Shown piece after piece: positions 53,187 to 61,915 of a DNA stretch of 64,000 nucleotides. This DNA is from an uncultured Pseudomonas sp. Lineage in GTDB: Bacteria; Pseudomonadota; Gammaproteobacteria; Pseudomonadales; Pseudomonadaceae. The stretch covers positions 1 through 64,000 of the forward strand of contig CALUCI010000003.1 of NCBI GenBank assembly GCA_943914515.1. Reading direction: 5' to 3'. Numbering within the stretch: the stretch's first letter is position 1; the number at the start of each line of letters is the position of its first letter. Below the pieces are notes generated by a model. That model was not told where the DNA came from. It worked only from the letters and a program-made list of their open reading frames with translations, and did no database searches. Both the position numbers and the translations under genes were made by a program.

Positions 53187-54599
53187 TCAGGAAGCTGGAG
53201 GTCGTCGCGGCGACACTCGGCCAACCGCCTGAAAAAACGCTTGAGCACGCACATCCTGGGCATAGGCGACATTGATCCGCAGCCAGTCGCTGTCGGCACC
53301 TTGCGGATCGAAGGCAGACCCCGGCGACAGCAGCACGCCTTCAGCTTGGGCGACCCGCTGCAGGTGAGCGGCGTCGATGCCGGGAAAGCGGGTCCAGACG
53401 AACATCCCGCCGTAGGGCTCGGCAAACACCTCCCAGCCATTGGCCTCAAGCATCCGCAAGGCGCTGGCCATGTGCTGGGCCAGACGTACACGCAGGCGCT
53501 GCACGCTCTTGCGGTACACCCCGCTGGCAAGCAACTGGGCGACCACCTGCTCGGCGAAGCGCGAGGTGCCAATCCCGGTGACCATTTTCACTTCTGCCAG
53601 CCGCGCTATCAGCTCGCCCTCGGCGACCACATAGCCGACCCGCAACGAGCTGCTCAGGGTCTTGGAGAGGCTCGCCAGGTAAATCACCCGCTGCTGGCTG
53701 TCGAGGCTGACCAGGCGAGTGGCCTGACTGTCCTGGAAATCGGCGTAGATATCGTCCTCGATGATGCGCAGATCATATTCACCGGCCAGTTCCAGCAGGC
53801 GCTGGGCGACCTGCGGGCTGAGGCTGGTCCCGGTGGGATTGTGGTAGAGGCTGTTGATGAACAGAAATCCCGGCCGGTGCTCACGCAACAGCCGGGTCAT
53901 CACGTCAAGATCGGGGCCACTCGCGGTGCGCGGCACTTCAAGCATGCGCACGCCATGCAGGCGCAGCAGGTTGTAGAGGTTGTAGTAGCCGGGGCTTTCC
54001 ACCAGCACGGTATCGCCGGGCTTGAGCAAGGTCCGCACCAACAGGTCGAGGCCGTGGCTGGCGCCTTGGGTGGTGAGGATCTGCTCGGGCAGCACCTGCA
54101 ACCCCAGCAAGCCCAGACGCTTGCGCACCTGCTGGCGCAACGCGGTCAGGCCTAGCGGCGGGCCGTAGCCGAACAGATCGTGCTCGGCGCCGCGGCTGAC
54201 CTGACGGATCGCCAGGGCAATTTCCTCGCTTTGTCGCCAGTTGTCGGGCAGCCAGCCACAGCCCAGGCGCAGCAGGTCTTCCTGCTCGTCACTGAACAAC
54301 CGCCAACGGCCGTCCACGCCCTCGTCCCAGTGCGGTTCTTCGGCAAACGGCGCCTGGCCCTTGCGCTCGGCGACGAAAAAGCCGACTCCGTGGCGCGCCT
54401 CCAGCCAGCCCTGGGAAACCAGTCGATCGTAGGCCTCGATGGCACAGGACTGGCTGACTTCCTGCTCTCGGGCCAGATGACGGATCGACGGCAAGCGGCT
54501 GCCGGGACGCAGGCGCTGCGCAGTGATCCAGCCTTGCAGGCCTTCGCTCAGTTGCTGCACCAGCGGGGTCGGCCGTTGGCGATCGAGGTCGAGTTTCAT
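53187..54599 (-). CDS. MocR/GntR-type regulator with aminotransferase domain
   Basis: A 470-residue MocR-like protein: winged helix at residues about 10-75 (GSRLPSIRHLAREQEVSQSCAIEAYDRLVSQGWL) and a class I PLP-dependent aminotransferase-like domain from about 105, with the PLP lysine in LSKTLSSSLRVGYV. Such proteins sense PLP-linked amino compounds and often control divergent genes. Here an MFS transporter is divergent 117 bp away and is the probable target. Confidence 0.93.
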   Translation of the reverse strand: MKLDLDRQRPTPLVQQLSEGLQGWITAQRLRPGSRLPSIRHLAREQEVSQSCAIEAYDRLVSQGWLEARHGVGFFVAERKGQAPFAEEPHWDEGVDGRWRLFSDEQEDLLRLGCGWLPDNWRQSEEIALAIRQVSRGAEHDLFGYGPPLGLTALRQQVRKRLGLLGLQVLPEQILTTQGASHGLDLLVRTLLKPGDTVLVESPGYYNLYNLLRLHGVRMLEVPRTASGPDLDVMTRLLREHRPGFLFINSLYHNPTGTSLSPQVAQRLLELAGEYDLRIIEDDIYADFQDSQATRLVSLDSQQRVIYLASLSKTLSSSLRVGYVVAEGELIARLAEVKMVTGIGTSRFAEQVVAQLLASGVYRKSVQRLRVRLAQHMASALRMLEANGWEVFAEPYGGMFVWTRFPGIDAAHLQRVAQAEGVLLSPGSAFDPQGADSDWLRINVAYAQDVRAQAFFQAVGRVSPRRPPAS

Positions 54600-54715
54600 G
54601 ACTGTACTGTTTGCTGCGTTTGGCCGAACAGTTAATCACAAATGCCGGCGAGCTGTGCCTTTTCGCCTGCGGCTACGCGTTCGAGAATTGCGCCTGTCAT
54701 TACCAGGAGCTGCCG

Positions 54716-55885
54716 ATGATTACCCGCCAAGCGTGCGCCACACTGGCTTTCGCCCTGTGCCTGATCACTTTTGCCGTCAATCTGCAGGCGCCGCTGTACA
54801 CCGCTTACGCGGCGCTGTCTGGCCAAGGCGCGGCGGCCACTGCGGTGGCGTTTTCCGGTTATGTCGTGGGCGTGTTGCCGGTGCTGCTGTTGCTCGGCGG
54901 CCTGGCTGATCGGGTCGGCCACAAGCCGTTGATCGTCGCGGCACTCGGTCTGTCGATGGCGGCTACATTGCTGATGCTGTTGGCTCCCGGCCTGACCACG
55001 CTGGCCTTCGCCCGAACCCTGCTGGGTATCGGCACCGCACTGGCGTCGGCCACCGGCACCGCCTACATGGGCGAATTGATGCACAACGGCGACAGCCGTG
55101 CTGCGGCAAACCGGGTCACCGCCAGCACCTCGCTGGGCTTCGGCCTCGGCGCCGCGGCTACCAGCCTGTTTCTGCTGCAAGGTCCGACATTGGCGCCTGG
55201 CAGCTTCCATCTGCAATTGGCTCTGGCGTTGATCGCCCTGCTCGTGGTGCTGCGCCTGCCCGACCCGGCGCCACGTCGCAACACCGCGCTGTTGCGCCTG
55301 CCGTTTTATCCGGTCGGCAGCCTGCCCTTTGGCTTCGCGATTCTGCTGGCGTGGGCTTGCGTCGGCCTGGTGATCGCACTGATGCCGTCGATCCTCGCGC
55401 AGCATCACCTGGCCAACTGGTCGGGGCTGTCGACGTTTTGCGTGATCAGCTGTGGTCTGCTGTTCCAGCCGCTGGCACGGCGCATGTCCCCTCCCCGCTC
55501 CACCGGCCTTGGCCTGCTGGTGCTGCCCTGCAGTTACGCCTTGCTGGCCTGGGGCGCGCACAGCGGCAACCTGACAGCGGTACTGGCGGGCGCTATCGGC
55601 GCCAGCAGTGCCTGCTACGGTTTCATCTATCTGGGAGGACTGTCAGCGGTGAATGCCCTGGCGGGTGCAGAGAAAACCCGGGCCAGCGCCGGATTCTTCC
55701 TGCTGGCGTACATGGGCTTCAGCCTGCCGGTGATCTTCACCGGCCTGCTGGCCGACCGCTTCGGCGCGGGCACCGCCCTGGGTCTGTTCGGTGCCTTGCT
55801 GCTGGCCGGCTGCCTGCTGGTCGCCGGCGCTCTGCTGCGCGCGGCCAGAAACACTGCGATTCAGGCGCTGCTCAGCGTCAGATAG
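54716..55885 (+). CDS. MFS transporter (divergent from MocR-type regulator)
   Basis: A 389-residue transporter with 12 helices. The N-terminal VNLQAPLYTAYA, LADRVGHKPLIVAALGLSM (motif A) and TAYMGELMHN mark an MFS efflux carrier. CAGGAG supports the start. It is likely an exporter under control of the divergent MocR-type regulator. The stop region overlaps the convergent SDR gene by 8 bp. Confidence 0.9.
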   Translation: MITRQACATLAFALCLITFAVNLQAPLYTAYAALSGQGAAATAVAFSGYVVGVLPVLLLLGGLADRVGHKPLIVAALGLSMAATLLMLLAPGLTTLAFARTLLGIGTALASATGTAYMGELMHNGDSRAAANRVTASTSLGFGLGAAATSLFLLQGPTLAPGSFHLQLALALIALLVVLRLPDPAPRRNTALLRLPFYPVGSLPFGFAILLAWACVGLVIALMPSILAQHHLANWSGLSTFCVISCGLLFQPLARRMSPPRSTGLGLLVLPCSYALLAWGAHSGNLTAVLAGAIGASSACYGFIYLGGLSAVNALAGAEKTRASAGFFLLAYMGFSLPVIFTGLLADRFGAGTALGLFGALLLAGCLLVAGALLRAARNTAIQALLSVR

Positions 55886-56639
55886 CCGTGGCCCCACCAT
55901 CTACCGCCAGCGCCTGGCCGGTGGTGAAGGCGGCGCCATCGCTGCACAGGTAGAGCACCGCGCTGGCGATTTCTTCGACCTTGCCAATGCGCCCGACCGG
56001 GTGCATTGCGGCGGCGAACTCCGCCTTGCGCGGATCGGCCTCGTAGGCGCGGCGAAACATGTCGGTATCGATTACTGCCGGGCAGACCGCGTTGACCCGG
56101 ATCTTCTTCTTGGCATATTCGATGGCGGCGGATTTGGTCAGGCCGATCACCGCGTGCTTGGACGCACTGTAGATACTCATCTTCGGCGCCGCGCCCAGAC
56201 CGGCGACAGATGCGGTGTTGACGATGGCGCCGCCGCCCTGGGCCATGATCAGCGGCAACTGGTACTTCATGCACAGCCATACGCCCTTGACGTTGACACC
56301 CATGATCGCGTCGAACTCGGCTTCGCTGCCCTCGGACAGACGGCCCTGCTCGATCTCGATGCCGGCGTTGTTGAAGGCATAGTCGAGGCGGCCGTAAGCC
56401 TCGACGGTTCGGGCGAGCAACTGCTGGACATCGGCATCCAGGGTGACGTTGCAGGGCACGAAAATCGCCTCGCCACCGGCTGCGCGGATCAATTCGACCG
56501 TGGCCTCGCCGCCGGCTGCGTCCAGGTCGGCGACGACCACTTTCAAGCCCTCTGCCGCAAAGGCCTGGGCCGTCGCACGGCCAATACCCGCCGCAGCCCC
56601 GGTGACCAGGGCAACCTGGCCGGAAAACGTCATGCTCAT
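55878..56639 (-). CDS. Short-chain dehydrogenase/reductase (glucose-dehydrogenase-like)
   Basis: A 253-residue classical SDR. TGAAAGIGRATAQAF binds the cofactor, with ADLDAAGG following (Asp suggests NAD preference). NNAGIE, the catalytic Ser in NTASVAGLGA, YSASK and the C-terminal GRIGKVEEIASAVLYLCSDGAAFTTGQALAVDGG are present. The substrate is unknown. AGGAG precedes the start. It is divergent from the MDR gene. Confidence 0.93.
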   Translation of the reverse strand: MSMTFSGQVALVTGAAAGIGRATAQAFAAEGLKVVVADLDAAGGEATVELIRAAGGEAIFVPCNVTLDADVQQLLARTVEAYGRLDYAFNNAGIEIEQGRLSEGSEAEFDAIMGVNVKGVWLCMKYQLPLIMAQGGGAIVNTASVAGLGAAPKMSIYSASKHAVIGLTKSAAIEYAKKKIRVNAVCPAVIDTDMFRRAYEADPRKAEFAAAMHPVGRIGKVEEIASAVLYLCSDGAAFTTGQALAVDGGATAI

Positions 56640-56866
56640 CGATAGCTCCTGCAAGAGATGGAAAGCGTGGCGAGAGTCTAGTCAGCCACTGCCAGGGTTG
56701 GGCAGCATCATCAAAATCCCGGTTGAAGCACTATGCAGCCAGGTGATTATCCGCAACCAGTGACATCACCCCGCTCGATAGTCGGGTATTCGCCGCGACG
56801 ACCGCACTTGCCGAGCGAGCCTCGAAGGTCTATCACAAAGCTTTTGCCCAACCTTGCGAGGCTTCC

Positions 56867-57871
56867 ATGACTGCCCAGACCAACCGCCGCTTCCTGCTCG
56901 CCAAACGCCCGGTGGGCGCCGTGACCCGAGACGATTTCAGCTATGAGGAAGTCCCCGTGGGCGAGCCGGCCGAAGGCCAGGTGCTGGTCAAGAACCTGTA
57001 CCTGTCGCTGGACCCGGCCATGCGTGGCTGGATGAACGAAGGCAAGTCATATATCCCGCCCGTAGGCCTGGGCCAGGTGATGCGGGCACTGGGCGTTGGC
57101 GAGGTGGTGGCGTCGCGCAACCCGAAATTCGCCGTCGGTGACCACGTCAACGGTGCGCTGGGTGTGCAGGATTACTTCCTCGGCGAGCCGCAGGGCTTCT
57201 ACAAGGTCGATCCGAAACTGGTGCCGCTGCCGCGTTACCTCTCGGCACTGGGCATGACCGGCATGACCGCCTACTTTGCCCTGCTCGACGTCGGCGCACC
57301 GAAGGCAGGCGACACCGTAGTGATTTCCGGCGCGGCCGGGGCGGTGGGCAGCATTGCCGGACAGATCGCCAAAATCAAAGGCTGCCGCGTGGTCGGTATC
57401 GCCGGTGGCGCGCAGAAGTGCCAGTACCTCAAGGATGAACTGGGCTTCGACGGCACCATCGACTACAAGGCCGAGGACGTGCTGGAAGGCTTGAAGCGCG
57501 AGTGTCCGAACGGCGTCGACGTGTATTTCGACAACGTCGGCGGCGACATTCTCGATGCCGTGTTGAGCCGGCTGAACTTCAAGGCGCGGGTGGTGATTTG
57601 CGGCGCCATCAGCCAGTACAACAACAAGCAGGCGGTAAAAGGCCCGGCCAACTACTTGTCGCTGCTGGTCAACAGGGCGCGTATGGAGGGCTTCGTGGTG
57701 ATGGACTATGTCGCCCAGTATGGCGCGGCGGGCCAGGAGATCGCCGGGTGGCTGGCGACCGGCAAGCTGAAAAGCCGGGAGGATGTGGTGGAGGGCCTGG
57801 AAACCTTCCCCGAAACGCTGTTGAAGCTGTTCAGCGGCGAGAACTTCGGCAAGCTGGTGTTGAAGGTCTGA
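56867..57871 (+). CDS. NADP-dependent MDR oxidoreductase (CurA/LTB4-dehydrogenase-like)
   Basis: A 334-residue zinc-independent medium-chain reductase. The N-terminal RRFLLAKRPVGAVTRDDFSYEE, LSLDPAMRGWMNE and the Rossmann segment VVISGAAGAVGSIAGQIAKIKG with GGAQK (2'-phosphate preference) match curcumin reductase and 2-alkenal reductases. It probably reduces double bonds of enones using NADPH. It stands alone between the SDR and acyltransferase genes. Confidence 0.93.
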   Translation: MTAQTNRRFLLAKRPVGAVTRDDFSYEEVPVGEPAEGQVLVKNLYLSLDPAMRGWMNEGKSYIPPVGLGQVMRALGVGEVVASRNPKFAVGDHVNGALGVQDYFLGEPQGFYKVDPKLVPLPRYLSALGMTGMTAYFALLDVGAPKAGDTVVISGAAGAVGSIAGQIAKIKGCRVVGIAGGAQKCQYLKDELGFDGTIDYKAEDVLEGLKRECPNGVDVYFDNVGGDILDAVLSRLNFKARVVICGAISQYNNKQAVKGPANYLSLLVNRARMEGFVVMDYVAQYGAAGQEIAGWLATGKLKSREDVVEGLETFPETLLKLFSGENFGKLVLKV

Positions 57872-58050
57872 ATGAACGCCTTTCGCCATTGATAGCAGCT
57901 ACGTTCCGGCCCCCAGCCCGCTGCTGCGGGCCGACACAGGGGACTCGACAATCGGCGGCATTGGGCTATTATTCGGCACCCCGAAGGGGCGGGTAGCACC
58001 CGTCCCTCTACATTGATTGACCGCTATCCGAGCGGATAACCGAGAGATTC

Positions 58051-59133
58051 ATGAGCGACAGAATCATATTCGCAAATACTTTGCGCGGCTTCGCTGCCAT
58101 CTCGGTTCTCCTCTCCCACTTCGCCGGTATTTTCTGGGTAATGAACCCGGTGATATGCGATCTGCTGGGCGTCCCCAAACTGACGAACCTCCCGCAGATA
58201 CCCGACCTGCTTCAGTTCATTGCCGATCACTGCATTATCCTCGGCCAGTTTGGTGTCGGGGTTTTCTTCATCGTCAGTGGTCTGGTCATTCCCTTTTCAC
58301 TGAAAAACACCAGCAAAAAGACCTTTCTCTATCGACGGGCCTTCCGGATCTACCCTGTTTATATCGCCGGCTTCTCGTTCGCCATGTGCATGCTCTATGT
58401 ACTCTCCACTTACAAAGGCAGCGTCTGGCACTTCTCGTTTTTTGACATCCTTGCGCACTTCGGCGTTATCAGCCGTGCGCCATTGGGCGCACCGAGGATC
58501 GACGGCATCAGCTGGACTCTGGAAGTTGAGATCTACTTTTATCTGGTCTTGTGTGTGCTGGGCGCCAGGGCGATGCAATTCGACTTCAAGCGCTACATGA
58601 TTGCTGCACTGACAGTTTCATTCCTGGCTGCGCTGACCTTCAAATTCAAAGGTTATCTGATCGGCGTGCAGATGGCGTCGGGGCTGATGCTGCTTTTGGG
58701 AATGGCTTACTACTCGCTGCTGAACAGCAAGCTTACGCTGCGGCAGTTCTGGGCAATTCAAGTAACGGTAGTCATCCTGATCGCCATTCTATGGCTGCTT
58801 GTCGCCGCGCGGGCTGAATACACTTACCAGTGGATGTCTGGCTACCTGGCAGCCATTGCCGTCTTCCATGTCTGCTACCTGCTGAGAGCACGTTTCACGG
58901 AAAACCGCCTGCTTTCCCACTTCGCCGACATCAGCTATCCGCTGTACGTCGTCCACGCACTGTTTGGCTACGCCATCATGTACGTTCTGGTGGAGAAAGG
59001 AGCCGGACCGATCACTGCCATAGCGGCAGCATCGCTGGGCTCATACCTCGCCGCACTTGGCATTCATCTGGCAATCGAAAAACCTTCCCTGCGCTTGAGC
59101 AAGATGGGACGTCAACGTCCGATCACTGCCTGA
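58051..59133 (+). CDS. Acyltransferase-3 family membrane protein
   Basis: A 360-residue integral membrane acyltransferase. The N-terminus has LRGFAAISVLLSHFAG with the conserved Arg12 and His23 pair, YRRAFRIYPVYI, and WTLEVEIYFYLVL with the conserved Glu. About ten helices are present and no SGNH domain. It is expected to O-acylate an extracytoplasmic sugar or lipid. It lies near the O-antigen-linked genes at the right end. A TATCCG-AG-CGGATA dyad (58025-58038) lies just upstream of the start and overlaps its ribosome-binding region. Confidence 0.9.
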   Translation: MSDRIIFANTLRGFAAISVLLSHFAGIFWVMNPVICDLLGVPKLTNLPQIPDLLQFIADHCIILGQFGVGVFFIVSGLVIPFSLKNTSKKTFLYRRAFRIYPVYIAGFSFAMCMLYVLSTYKGSVWHFSFFDILAHFGVISRAPLGAPRIDGISWTLEVEIYFYLVLCVLGARAMQFDFKRYMIAALTVSFLAALTFKFKGYLIGVQMASGLMLLLGMAYYSLLNSKLTLRQFWAIQVTVVILIAILWLLVAARAEYTYQWMSGYLAAIAVFHVCYLLRARFTENRLLSHFADISYPLYVVHALFGYAIMYVLVEKGAGPITAIAAASLGSYLAALGIHLAIEKPSLRLSKMGRQRPITA

Positions 59134-59149
59134 TTTCCGGCGCAGCGCC

Positions 59150-59174
59150 CTCCCCTCCGTTAGCCGGAGGGGAG
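59150..59174. terminator. Hairpin between acyltransferase and pyrF
   Basis: CTCCCCTCCG-TTAGC-CGGAGGGGAG, a 10-bp perfect stem between convergent genes. It lacks a T-run but is stable enough for bidirectional 3' end definition. Confidence 0.6.
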
Positions 59175-59181
59175 AACGTGT

Positions 59182-59880
59182 TCAACCGCGGATCTGTGCA
59201 ACCACCTCTGCCAAGGCTTGCGACGGATCGGCAGCCTGGCTGATTGGCCGCCCGATGACCAGGTAATCAGAGCCTGCATCCAAGGCTTCACGCGGCGTCA
59301 GAATGCGCCGTTGATCGTCCTGGCGGCTTCCCGCGGGCCGAATGCCTGGCGTCACCAACTGCAGCGACGGGTGCGCGACTTTCAGTGCTGAAGCTTCCAA
59401 CGCAGAGCAGACGAGTCCGTCCATTCCCGCTTTCTCAGCCAGAGCAGCCAGGCGCAAAACCTGCTCCTGCGGTTCGATATCCAGTCCGATACCTGCAAGG
59501 TCCTCACGCTCCATGCTGGTCAGCACCGTAACGCCAATCAGCAATGGTTGCGGACCGCTGCGCTTGTCCAACTCATCCCGACAGGCTGCCATCATGCGCA
59601 AACCGCCAGAACAATGCACATTGACCATCCATACTCCCATCTCGGCAGCAGCCTTCACGGCCATCGCCGTGGTGTTGGGGATATCATGGAATTTCAGATC
59701 CAGAAACACCTCGAAGCCCTTCTCGCAGAGGGTTTCGACGATGCCCGACGCACTGCTGGTAAAGAGTTCCTTGCCCACCTTGACCCGACACAGCGTTGGA
59801 TCAAGCTGGTCCGCGAGGCGCAACGCAGCTTCGCGGGTGGGGAAGTCCAGGGCGACAATCAAGGGCGTCTGGCAGGTCAT
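59182..59880 (-). CDS. pyrF: Orotidine 5'-phosphate decarboxylase
   Basis: Final step of de novo UMP synthesis. The 232 residues show the catalytic [10 protein letters not shown] (Asp-Lys-x-x-Asp in the tetrad), [12 protein letters not shown] near the N-terminus and [16 protein letters not shown] at the phosphate-binding loop. The length is normal. The DUF2897 gene is divergent. Confidence 0.97.
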   Translation of the reverse strand: MTCQTPLIVALDFPTREAALRLADQLDPTLCRVKVGKELFTSSASGIVETLCEKGFEVFLDLKFHDIPNTTAMAVKAAAEMGVWMVNVHCSGGLRMMAACRDELDKRSGPQPLLIGVTVLTSMEREDLAGIGLDIEPQEQVLRLAALAEKAGMDGLVCSALEASALKVAHPSLQLVTPGIRPAGSRQDDQRRILTPREALDAGSDYLVIGRPISQAADPSQALAEVVAQIRG

Positions 59881-60052
59881 GGTCTGTCTCTTGGCAATTC
59901 AAAAATGGCGCGCATTGTAAACGATGTCGTCAACAGTGGTAGCCGAAAAAAGTTGAACGGTGCAGTTTGGCATAACGCCGGAAATGAACCGAAAGGCGGG
60001 AAGAAAATCCAAAGAAGACAAGCGGCGCTGATGCCGCTTATGGGAGAGCAAG

Positions 60053-60220
60053 ATGCCGTGGTATGCCTGGCTAATTCTGATCGTGGCCCTCGGGTCAATC
60101 ATTGGCGGACTGATGCTGCTGCGCGACACCGCCAAGAAGCTGCCGCTGACCGAGGAACAACTACGCAAGGTGCATGAGAGAAACGCGGAGATGGACGCGA
60201 AGGACAGGGAAGACCGCTGA
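60053..60220 (+). CDS. DUF2897 small membrane protein
   Basis: A 55-residue protein. One N-terminal helix (WYAWLILIVALGSIIGGLML) and a charged tail (KKLPLTEEQLRKVHERNAEM) match the DUF2897 family. GGGAGAGCAAG precedes the start. Conserved next to pyrF in Pseudomonas; the function is unknown. A strong terminator follows. Confidence 0.85.
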   Translation: MPWYAWLILIVALGSIIGGLMLLRDTAKKLPLTEEQLRKVHERNAEMDAKDREDR

Positions 60221-60235
60221 GTTTCATTGAGTAGA

Positions 60236-60270
60236 CGGCCGATCCACATAAGTGGATCGGCCGGCTTTTT
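60236..60270. terminator. Terminator between DUF2897 and ComEA-like genes
   Basis: A 12-bp stem CGGCCGATCCAC/GTGGATCGGCCG with a 4-nt loop, followed by a five-T run on the + strand. Confidence 0.92.
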
Positions 60271-60285
60271 ACTGCACCCGAAATG

Positions 60286-60615
60286 CTATTCCACCATCAG
60301 CCTTTCGCGGTTTCGATCCAGCAACGCTTTGCCGATGCCTTTGATTTCAAGCAGTTCATCGATCGAGGCGAATGGCCCGTGGGCTTCCCGATAAGCCACG
60401 ATGGCTTCTGCCTTGGCTTTGCCGATACCGCTCAGACCTGTCTGCAACACAATGGCGTCGGCCTGGTTCAGGTTCAACTTGACCGGAACCGACTGAGCCG
60501 CGTCACCCTGCGCCTCGCCAGCCACCGGTGTTGATTGTGACGGCGACGCAGGTACGGTCATGGGTAACGCGGCAAAAAGAGCCGCCAGACAGCAGGAAAG
60601 GACAGTTTTTCGCAT
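60286..60615 (-). CDS. ComEA-like helix-hairpin-helix protein
   Basis: A 109-residue exported DNA-binding protein. A signal peptide (residues 1-23) precedes two helix-hairpin-helix motifs in VKLNLNQADAIVLQTGLSGIGKAKAEAIVAYREAHGPF and IDELLEIKGIGKALLD. Such proteins bind double-stranded DNA in the periplasm, as ComEA does in natural transformation. In pseudomonads this gene is usually the last of the wbpM region. Confidence 0.9.
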   Translation of the reverse strand: MRKTVLSCCLAALFAALPMTVPASPSQSTPVAGEAQGDAAQSVPVKLNLNQADAIVLQTGLSGIGKAKAEAIVAYREAHGPFASIDELLEIKGIGKALLDRNRERLMVE

Positions 60616-60771
60616 GGTTCATTCACTCCTGTGACTTGATGACAAGGCAGCGTTTCCTTGAGCTGCGAAGGCAAGGTTAGAAGCAACTGGAGTGGTGCGA
60701 AAGTCGAATGAACCGTGAATTCGATACCAAAAAAAACTAAATGAAAGACCTTTGCTGAATCGTGCAGCCGC

Positions 60772-60797
60772 CATGCCCCCACGGTGATGGGAGCATG
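60772..60797 (-). terminator. Hairpin after the epimerase gene
   Basis: A 10-bp stem (CATGCCCCCA/TGGGAGCATG, one mismatch) with a 6-nt loop lies 23 bp past the epimerase stop. A T-run occurs only about 35 nt further on, so it is a weak terminator candidate. Confidence 0.4.
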
Positions 60798-60819
60798 CGG
60801 TTTCAACCCTTGAAGACCT

Positions 60820-61773
60820 TTAACGCTCAAGTCGATACTGGCGACCGGCTTCTACCAAGCCCTGGCGGGAGTCCACTGGCGGCGTCCATTGCAACAGCTT
60901 CCTGCATTTCGACGAGTCGACCTGCAGCGAACCGCACAATTGGATGTACAGACTCTTCTTTCCTGCCGCCGTAGCTAACCCGCCCAGCAGCGCAGGCGGA
61001 ACAGGCAACAGCATCTGCTTCTTGCCCATACCCTGAGCAAGCAGACGCAGCATGTCCGCCGTGGAAACATCCTCGCCATCACTGATCAGAAAAAGTTCGT
61101 TCGCCGCAGCGGGATGACGTACGCAAGTAATGATGAAATCGGCAAGATTCTCCAGGGCCACCAGACTTCTCTGGTTTTTCACCATGCCAAACGGCATTGG
61201 CAAACCGGATGCAACAAGTTTCAAAAGACGTCGGAAGTTACCCGGAGCATGAGCGGCATAAACCAGTGGCGGCCTGATGATCACCAACTCCATAGCGCTA
61301 TCGGAGGTCAGTTGTTTCAGTGCTGCTTCGGCTTCGTGCTTCGACGTTGCGTAATCGGCATGGGGCGCCGGAACAGAAGACTCCGAGAAGGGGGCGGTAT
61401 CGGTAGCATTGCCGTTGACGCCGATGGAGCTGATAAAGACGAAGCGTTTCACGCCCTTTTCGATGGCAGTCTTGGCCAGGGCCAGTGCGGCTTCGACATT
61501 GGTGCGGCGGAACGCCGAGAGCGGATCGGCAGTGGTATCGTTCAGGATATGCGCACGCGCTGCCAGGTGTACGACGACATCGACGCCTTCCAACGCCGAA
61601 GACCAGTCCGTGTCAGGCCCCATGTCGCCAATCTCGAAATAGTCACCGGCAGCCACACCCCCAGCCGGCAGTGAGCGCACAGCCCCTGCGACCGTGATCG
61701 AGGCATCGGTGCGCAACCGATCGAATACTGCGCTGCCCACAAATCCCTTCGCCCCGGTTACCAATACGCGCAT
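60820..61773 (-). CDS. NAD-dependent sugar-nucleotide epimerase/dehydratase
   Basis: A 317-residue extended SDR. TGAKGFVGSAV binds NAD, the catalytic Ser is in FISSIGVNG and the Tyr-Lys pair in YATSKHEAE. LVIIRPPLVYA and LVALENLADFI are typical of the GalE-like WbpV/WbpP group that acts on UDP-N-acetylhexosamines. It is transcribed separately from wbpM, which has its own terminator, and lies between wbpM and the ComEA-like gene. Composition is slightly AT-richer than the core genes. Confidence 0.9.
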   Translation of the reverse strand: MRVLVTGAKGFVGSAVFDRLRTDASITVAGAVRSLPAGGVAAGDYFEIGDMGPDTDWSSALEGVDVVVHLAARAHILNDTTADPLSAFRRTNVEAALALAKTAIEKGVKRFVFISSIGVNGNATDTAPFSESSVPAPHADYATSKHEAEAALKQLTSDSAMELVIIRPPLVYAAHAPGNFRRLLKLVASGLPMPFGMVKNQRSLVALENLADFIITCVRHPAAANELFLISDGEDVSTADMLRLLAQGMGKKQMLLPVPPALLGGLATAAGKKSLYIQLCGSLQVDSSKCRKLLQWTPPVDSRQGLVEAGRQYRLER

Positions 61774-61843
61774 ACATTCTCCTGAACTGCCTGCGAGCCG
61801 CTGATTCGGCGGCAGACAGGTTCCGTGATCGTAAAAAAGAAAA

Positions 61844-61872
61844 ATCGTCAGTTCATTGCATGAACTGACGAT
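61844..61872 (-). terminator. Terminator of wbpM
   Basis: A 12-bp perfect stem ATCGTCAGTTCA/TGAACTGACGAT with a 5-nt loop. The A-rich + strand flank gives a T-run for minus-strand transcripts, 44 bp past the wbpM stop. Confidence 0.92.
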
Positions 61873-61915
61873 CGGACACTATCTCAAAGTTATCGGATTG
61901 AGGCGGGCGACAACT

